Positions 58,281 through 64,000 of a DNA stretch of 64,000 nucleotides are shown one piece after another. The notes beneath the pieces are model-generated. The model made no database searches, was not told where the DNA came from, and saw only the letters and a program-made list of their open reading frames with translations. The stretch spans positions 1,302,001 through 1,366,000 of the forward strand of contig CM055615.1 in NCBI GenBank assembly GCA_029379385.1. Reading direction: 5' to 3'. The translations under genes were made by a program, and so were the position numbers. Each line of letters begins with the position of its first letter. The stretch's first letter is position 1. Origin of the DNA: Quillaja saponaria (lineage: Eukaryota > Streptophyta > Magnoliopsida > Fabales > Quillajaceae).

Positions 58281-61200
58281 TTAGTTGGACCATACATGAA
58301 CAAGACCATGTTTATTACCAGTATATATCTCATTGCGTTCTTCATCATAAAAGAGGGCAGTTATGTCCTCCAAAGCTTCTGTAACTGAGCTTCTAACCCG
58401 AGACAAGGTATTCTGCTTCTTTGAGCAGCAAGCAGTACTGCTGCACTCATCAACCTTGGTACTACCATTGGTTGCATTAATTTTAGCGAGACATTTCCCA
58501 GTCAAGATATTGCTGATATTGATGGAGCCAGCTGCATCAAAGGAACCCATGAGACCTCAGTGTAAATTTCTATCAATGATATTCTCCTAATAAAGTATCT
58601 ATTTCTCTTTTTTGATAAATCATCAATAAACTACAAACTAGCCATAATTGTTCTGAATCTGAAAATTAAATCAGAATGCTCGCATTAGCAATGATAATAA
58701 TAATTGTAGCAGCAATTTACTTAGGAAAAACAAAGATTGATGTTCTCTCCTCTGCAATTGCTTGATCCATCAGAATCAAGCAGGCTACTTGACCTAAATG
58801 GGCAGGTACGGGCTAGCCTAAAAAACAAAAATAATTGGTCAATGGGATGAAATGACTCTCTACAACCCCATTAGACCCCAAGTTTCATCTCTGAAATTTC
58901 CACTCAACTCTCTCTATCCTTACTAGAACTAATAAAGATCCACCACAAGATGAAATTAGAGCAGACATACATGGTCCTAAGTCGTACCTTACATCCAAAG
59001 AATTGTTTAGGGTCAGGATCCATGCTAGAATGAGCATAAGAGAATGAGGTGGATGAATTGGGTCTATAATAGACAGAGCCTCATTCTAAAAATGTTGTTC
59101 TAGCTGGCCAAAGACACCATTAACAAAATATTTTCTCATTTCTGTTTTTATTTTTTTATTTATTTAATAAATAATGATTTTATTAAAGAAAAATCCCCAT
59201 TTCTGTTACTGAAACACAAAAGATAATTACCATTTCCTTCCATCCACTGATCATCAGTATCAGCTTTGCAGTAAGAGATGATGAGATCCTGATCACTCGT
59301 TATATATATATTATTTGTGTTACAATCTGGATGCCATAACAGGTGATCTTCGAATGAAGTTACACGTTCCCCCCGGAAGTTCCAAACAGCAACTGTTCGA
59401 TTTCTGAAAGTCAGGAACAACTGGTTCTCATACAGAAAGATAAATGCCGAAGGGGTCATGAACTCAGTTCTGCCTTCCATGAGCTCAGCATTTCGAACCT
59501 GTAAGCTAAATAAGTTGCAGAAAATGGCATAAAATAATCAAGTGCATAGAGGAAAAGGAGCACTTACATCAAGAATCTGAAGGTTCTCATTTTCTTGCTT
59601 GACAAGAAGCTTTTCATTGAATTGTTCTATAAAATCAACTTTCTTATTCCGATGAAGAAGATGGTTGAATGCTTTGAGAACTGTGCCATCTTCAATTGAT
59701 AGAATCTTAAGAGGAACATGGCCACTAGCTCTATTGAAAATTAATAACATGATGCCAGGGCTGTTATGAGAAATCAGATAAGAGACAAGGAGTGAGATGA
59801 AACATAAGTCAACGAATCTCGAACACCAAGGAACAAAATTTAAAAGCTGGGGTACATGGAAACACTAATTACTAATGAATCACCGCTGAGTGGTCTAAAA
59901 GTGAGAAATATCTCTGCAATTTGATTCTGATAATTGACTGGTACAATAGTTTCCAGATAAAGGAAAATGGAAATTAAAAGTAAAATCATAGCTGGTCGTG
60001 CAACTAGAGTTATATGGAGTTGTGCAGACACGATAAAACTACTAGGATAGTGATTGGACCAATGTGAAAATTTGATCAGGGCAAGGAACTAGGTCACCAA
60101 ATCATTGTTAAACCAGCAGGCCATTAGTCAAATAGCAAGGTCAGTTATTTTTTTCTATTATTGTCGAAATAAGAAAACAAATTGGAAATCTACTTACAAA
60201 ATACATAAAAAGTTAACGCTAACAAGTAGATTAGACAAAACATATACCAACATACAACAATGAAAAGATAACTATAAGAAAAATAAAAACATTAATTAGG
60301 AGAAGAAACATGAAGCAAGCTGCATCTCAATTTCGGCATTTGGAGATGAAACATTGGTTAAAGTTTAAACAAATAAAAATCAAATGATACAACTTCAGTC
60401 ATATAATCAAAATATATGCATATACATTCTTTAATTACTTTTTTCTAATGCAACAATCTTTAATATCTATTTTTTATTATTTGGAAAGAATGCCATGTAC
60501 AAAGGTACTCATGGTGGTTATTATTTATTGCTTATAAGTGATAACATATATAGTTTTTAACCTCAAACAACAACTCTTAACAAGCTGATGAGATATAATT
60601 TGTTTTCATAGTATTTGTTAAGAGGCTAAGGTTCATATCCTTACCACAGGAACTACCTATATTTACTTAAAAGAGGTTTGAGGCCATGAAGTTGACCAAG
60701 GAGTTTCTTATAAGCCTGCCAAGCTCGAATGGTTTGTTGGAAGACCATCTAGCCTAGAGGCCACATTTGTTGGCCTGGCAGGCCTAGCCGTGCCGAGTTC
60801 AATAACTACACTACCAAACAAAAAGCATCTCCATAAACTGTGGGGGTTTGGGGGTGGGGGTGCGTGTGAGAGAGAGGTAGAGAGGGGGTGTGTGTGTGTG
60901 TGAGAGAGAGAAAGAGAGAGGCCGAGTTCAATAACTACACTACCAAACAAAAAGCATCTCCATAAACTGTGGGGGTTTGGGGGTGGGGGTGTGTGTGAGA
61001 GAGAGGGAGGGAGAGAGAGAGTACCTGATCTTAATTTCTTGAACATGTTTATCCGAAATAGAGTAGAGCATTATATAGTTTTTCAGGTCAAACACCTTGT
61101 ATATACTGATTGTATTAAACAAAAGCACATTAGACTGAAAGAATGCACAAACAATTGACAATGAAATTGTAATATAAGGAGCATCAGATATGTACCTATC

Positions 61201-61828
61201 TTGTGCAGAGTAAGTTAACACCTTTCCATTAACATCATCAAACTCTACAAACCCAGGCCATTTTAAAGACTCGGACTCAAAAAGTGCAAAACCAGCATCT
61301 GGCTTGCCCCTCCATATATATCTAACCATGCAATTGAGCAAAGAAATCATTAAGATGAAACCAAAGTAGTTATAACATCGAAGGTATTAAGAAACAAGAT
61401 CCACGCACTCAATCCTTGTGGATCTACATTTCAGAGAGCTGAAGTTGTCTGAAGCATAAACTGAAACTGTGATAAGTGAATCATTGTTCTTATTATAGAA
61501 CAGGCTTCGGATGACTTCATCAGGGCTGACATTCAAAAAGCATATCCTCTCATTTGTTTCTGAAAATTAAATATCCAATAAAAGAAGATAGAATCAACCA
61601 CAAGGAAAAAAATGTAAAATCTCTTGAAATAACTGCCCACAAAACATGTTATTATTCATGATTACAGTTTGTGCTTCTACCTCTACTAAACGCTGCACAT
61701 ACGCCAGACTGTGCAAGAGCAAAGACTATATCACGTGCAGCTACTATCTCAATAACTTTCGTTCTCTTCATCAAGAAAGGCAACACTGGTGAACAATGCC
61801 CCTTTGGATCATGCGTATCATATTCCTC
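58281..61828 (-). CDS. WD40-like plant protein, 5' end not found
   Basis: Seven exons on the - strand: 61681-61828, 61409-61559, 61196-61321, 61025-61105, 59568-59760, 59231-59498, 58281-58531; all GT-AG, frame kept, 405 residues visible. The first seen exon starts in phase 0 after an acceptor (EEYDTHDPKG), so more 5' exons are expected beyond 61828, perhaps outside the window. Beta-propeller-like features: VYASDNFSSLKCRSTRIEYI, FVEFDDVNGKVLTYSAQDS, YITSDQDLIISYCKAD, TVAVWNFRGE, and the C-terminus EIYTGNKHGLVHVWSN. From memory it resembles plant proteins labelled transducin/WD40 repeat-like, possibly F-box or signalling adapters; the exact role is unknown. It looks intact in the part seen. 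A G-rich duplication lies in the intron between 61025 and 59760. Confidence 0.82.
60792..61020. repeat. 129-bp tandem duplication with G-rich and GA/GT-rich tracts
   Basis: GCCGAGTTCAATAACTACAC occurs at 60792 and 60921, each followed by GTGGGGGTTTGGGGGTGGGG and a GA/GT microsatellite. It abuts the donor site of the 61025-61105 exon. Confidence 0.9.
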
Positions 61829-64000
61829 CTGAAGGTAAATTAAACAATTTAGAAATTAAGAAAAAAAAGGAAAAGAGAAATAGCAAAAATATAACCTGGT
61901 AAGCAACACTTATGACTAATATCAAGGTATGTACATTTATTGTTGATAGTGGGATCAAAGTTATTGCACCATCATTCTCCCATCTAATGCCACTTAAAAT
62001 ATGGAGATATGAAGCAAAATGTCAATTAGCTCCCCGATCAAGTGATCTTGACATTGTGCATACCCTAGAAGGATCAATAATTAAGTGCAACTCTAATTCA
62101 ATCTCTCAGGCTAAGTATTAGTCTCCACAGAATCTCATTATTCTCATATATAGCCATATGTCTAATTAGGAAGATGAAAAGGTGGAACATGCATTACCTA
62201 CTGTTTGTGATTCAGATCTTCCTCAAGATGGCACAATTTACAGGGAGATGCAAAAACACATAATAATTTTCAAGTTGAAAGTTAGCCTGCAACCTTTCAA
62301 CTAAAAAGAGGCAGCCTTTTAACATATCTACATGATTAAAATAGGAAGACATGCATCAAGAAGATTTATGAAACTTAGAACTCTAAACAGAGTTGTACTG
62401 ATTTTTGGAATTTATTTTTTTAGAACTATCACGTTATTTGTGAATGATTTATCATCATTGGGGTGTATTAGTTAGAAAAAATATGTTTAACTATTTAACC
62501 CCATTACAGTATGGCTTTCATCACCAAGTCGTTTGAACCTTGTCACATTGCCATCCTGTGATATATGCAGTTATCTAGGCACATTATGGTAAGGAACTTT
62601 ACGTTATTCCCTTAAAAATAAAGGAAATCAATAATTTTCTGTAAATAGTTGAAGGATAATAAATGTTGTGCCATTAAAGTTAATTTTCATCAATATCTGG
62701 AGGAAATTTATACTGAAGGGTCCATATAATATTGAAGTATAACGCGCAGGGGTGACAAAGTAGAAAGATATAGGACCATGACACCGGGAATTAAGTGAAA
62801 TTCTTGCTATAAGTTATTACTTATTAGGGAAATATACTGTTATGGTTTCCTGTTATGTAGGGATACTTTCCCTAGAAGTTTTAGAATAGGGTAACTTTGG
62901 GTTGCCTATGCCTGATTTTAACTAAAACTTGGCTTGAGGAAAACATCATAATGATTACCCCCTTGTCTCTCTAAAATCTCTAGTCCTGTTGCATAATGTT
63001 TCCTCATCATGTGTCTCATTTTGTTTACAAAAAAATATCATCAAATCCCCACATATAAGCATCCAAAGTAGCTTTTATTTTCTTCCCATCAGCTGCTCAC
63101 CCCTCTCCATTTCTAACTGATTAATGAAGTTCGACCAGAAGACTAATGAGTGAATGAAAGAACTGATTCCAACAGTTTCCACCTGAGCCAAAGCCAAAGG
63201 GGTAGAATAAAAGGTAAGGCGGATAGAAAGATGTCCACCAGTATTACTGATAAGAGTTCTTCTCCGATTATAACATGCCTTAAACAGAATTATCTCATCA
63301 CAACAGAATTTTTTGCATGTAATAACATGCTTTAAAAATCAGGAATATCTAGGTCAATCATCATGAACATATGAACTCAACTCAACCGTTCCTTAACTCC
63401 TCAATCCCCAACCACTAGGGAAAACATGTAAAAATTCTTGCCAGACCTAATCAGGTTCTTTCACATGAATTCCTTCCTTTCTTTTCTTTTTATTTTTTTA
63501 TTTATTTTTTCCCGATATTCAGTCCATCACCACATCTTTGGGACCATATCTCTCCTTGTCATTCTAGCCATATCATTTGCAGCCTTCATCCAATCCTCTT
63601 CGATTTTATTTTTCCAATATTCAGTCCCATCCCCACCACATCTTTGGCAAGATAACTCTCCTTGTCATTCTAAAAATGTCTACTTTCTTTGATGTTTCCT
63701 CATTTTTAATTGGGATTGATTTGGTGTAGAGCATGCATGGAAAAAGTAAAGTAACTGGTAAATCATCTTGTATTGTCAGCAAGAACAATATAACTGGCAT
63801 GAAATTATTGTTGCAAATGTTCAAGGTTTTATCTCATCTAATAGTTCTTCTCCCATGGTCATCTTGGAAAAAAAGGCCAACACCCAGGATCGGTCCAAAT
63901 CATGCACCTTTAAGGCCTTAATATGTTCTACAAATTTAATCTTTTCTGGTAGGTAAAAGTTTCTCATCATCTTCTAAGCCGGGGATTTAGGTTTGACAAT
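61829..64000. other. Upstream of the last visible exon; no gene called
   Basis: AT-rich, probably intron or 5' flank of the WD40-like gene. A 103-bp tandem duplication (ATATTCAGTCC, CCACATCTTTGG, CTCCTTGTCATTCTA) lies at 63515 and 63618. On the - strand near 63810-63955 a short open reading (EKIKFVEHIKALKVHDLDRS) looks protein-like but stops soon. Confidence 0.4.

Noticed and set aside
60708..61046. 112-residue - strand frame with HTHTH and PPPPNPH runs
   Set aside because: Comes from the GA/GT and G-rich intron duplication.
63810..63955. Short - strand reading EKIKFVEHIKALKVHDLDRS
   Set aside because: Could be an upstream exon of the WD40-like gene or an element remnant, but it stops quickly and has no matching splice evidence.

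Overview
This is nuclear DNA from a flowering plant, almost certainly a eudicot: AT-rich intergenic DNA, GT-AG introns, plant-only gene families, and dense nested LTR retrotransposons with plant-type primer-binding sites. The species cannot be named from the sequence.

Four protein-coding genes are well supported. (1) A RING-finger, multi-membrane-span protein of the RNFT type, + strand, 17324-24855, 8 exons. (2) An uncharacterised coiled-coil protein, - strand, 26188-29127, 6 exons; genes 1 and 2 converge across a three-copy 85-bp tandem repeat. (3) A PIN-LIKES (PILS6/PILS2-type) auxin transport protein, - strand, 33665-38717, 10 exons coding for 417 residues. (4) A WD40-like protein, - strand, 58281-61828, 7 exons visible, with its 5' end not found in the window. 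The genes look like ordinary euchromatic neighbours; nothing suggests that they form a pathway.

The rest is mostly transposable elements. From left to right: a non-coding LTR element (774-4282) carrying two GC-rich tandem arrays, which splits a degenerate gene; a gag-protease-only LTR element (about 6754-15117) with an intact solo LTR nested in it (9336-11058, target duplication ATTTG); a MITE (15214-15735); a Harbinger-like MITE in an intron of gene 1; a degraded LTR-flanked element (about 30075-33200) carrying a broken cellulose synthase fragment; a TRIM-type miniature retrotransposon in a PILS intron (35712-36573); three copies of an LTR-like unit (39802-42234, 54371-55126, 55134-56005), the first split by a PIF/Harbinger-like insert; a complete but decayed Ty3/gypsy element on the - strand (43412-54138, target duplication AAACA) that landed inside one copy of a short tandem duplication; and a gag/RNase H deletion derivative (56005-56945).

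No prokaryotic-type system, CRISPR array, tRNA or rRNA gene was seen. The points of most interest are the captured cellulose synthase fragment, the nesting order of the elements, the miniature element inside the PILS gene, and the tandem-array LTR element. All exon borders come from reading frames plus splice sites by eye; their lengths keep frame in the four genes.
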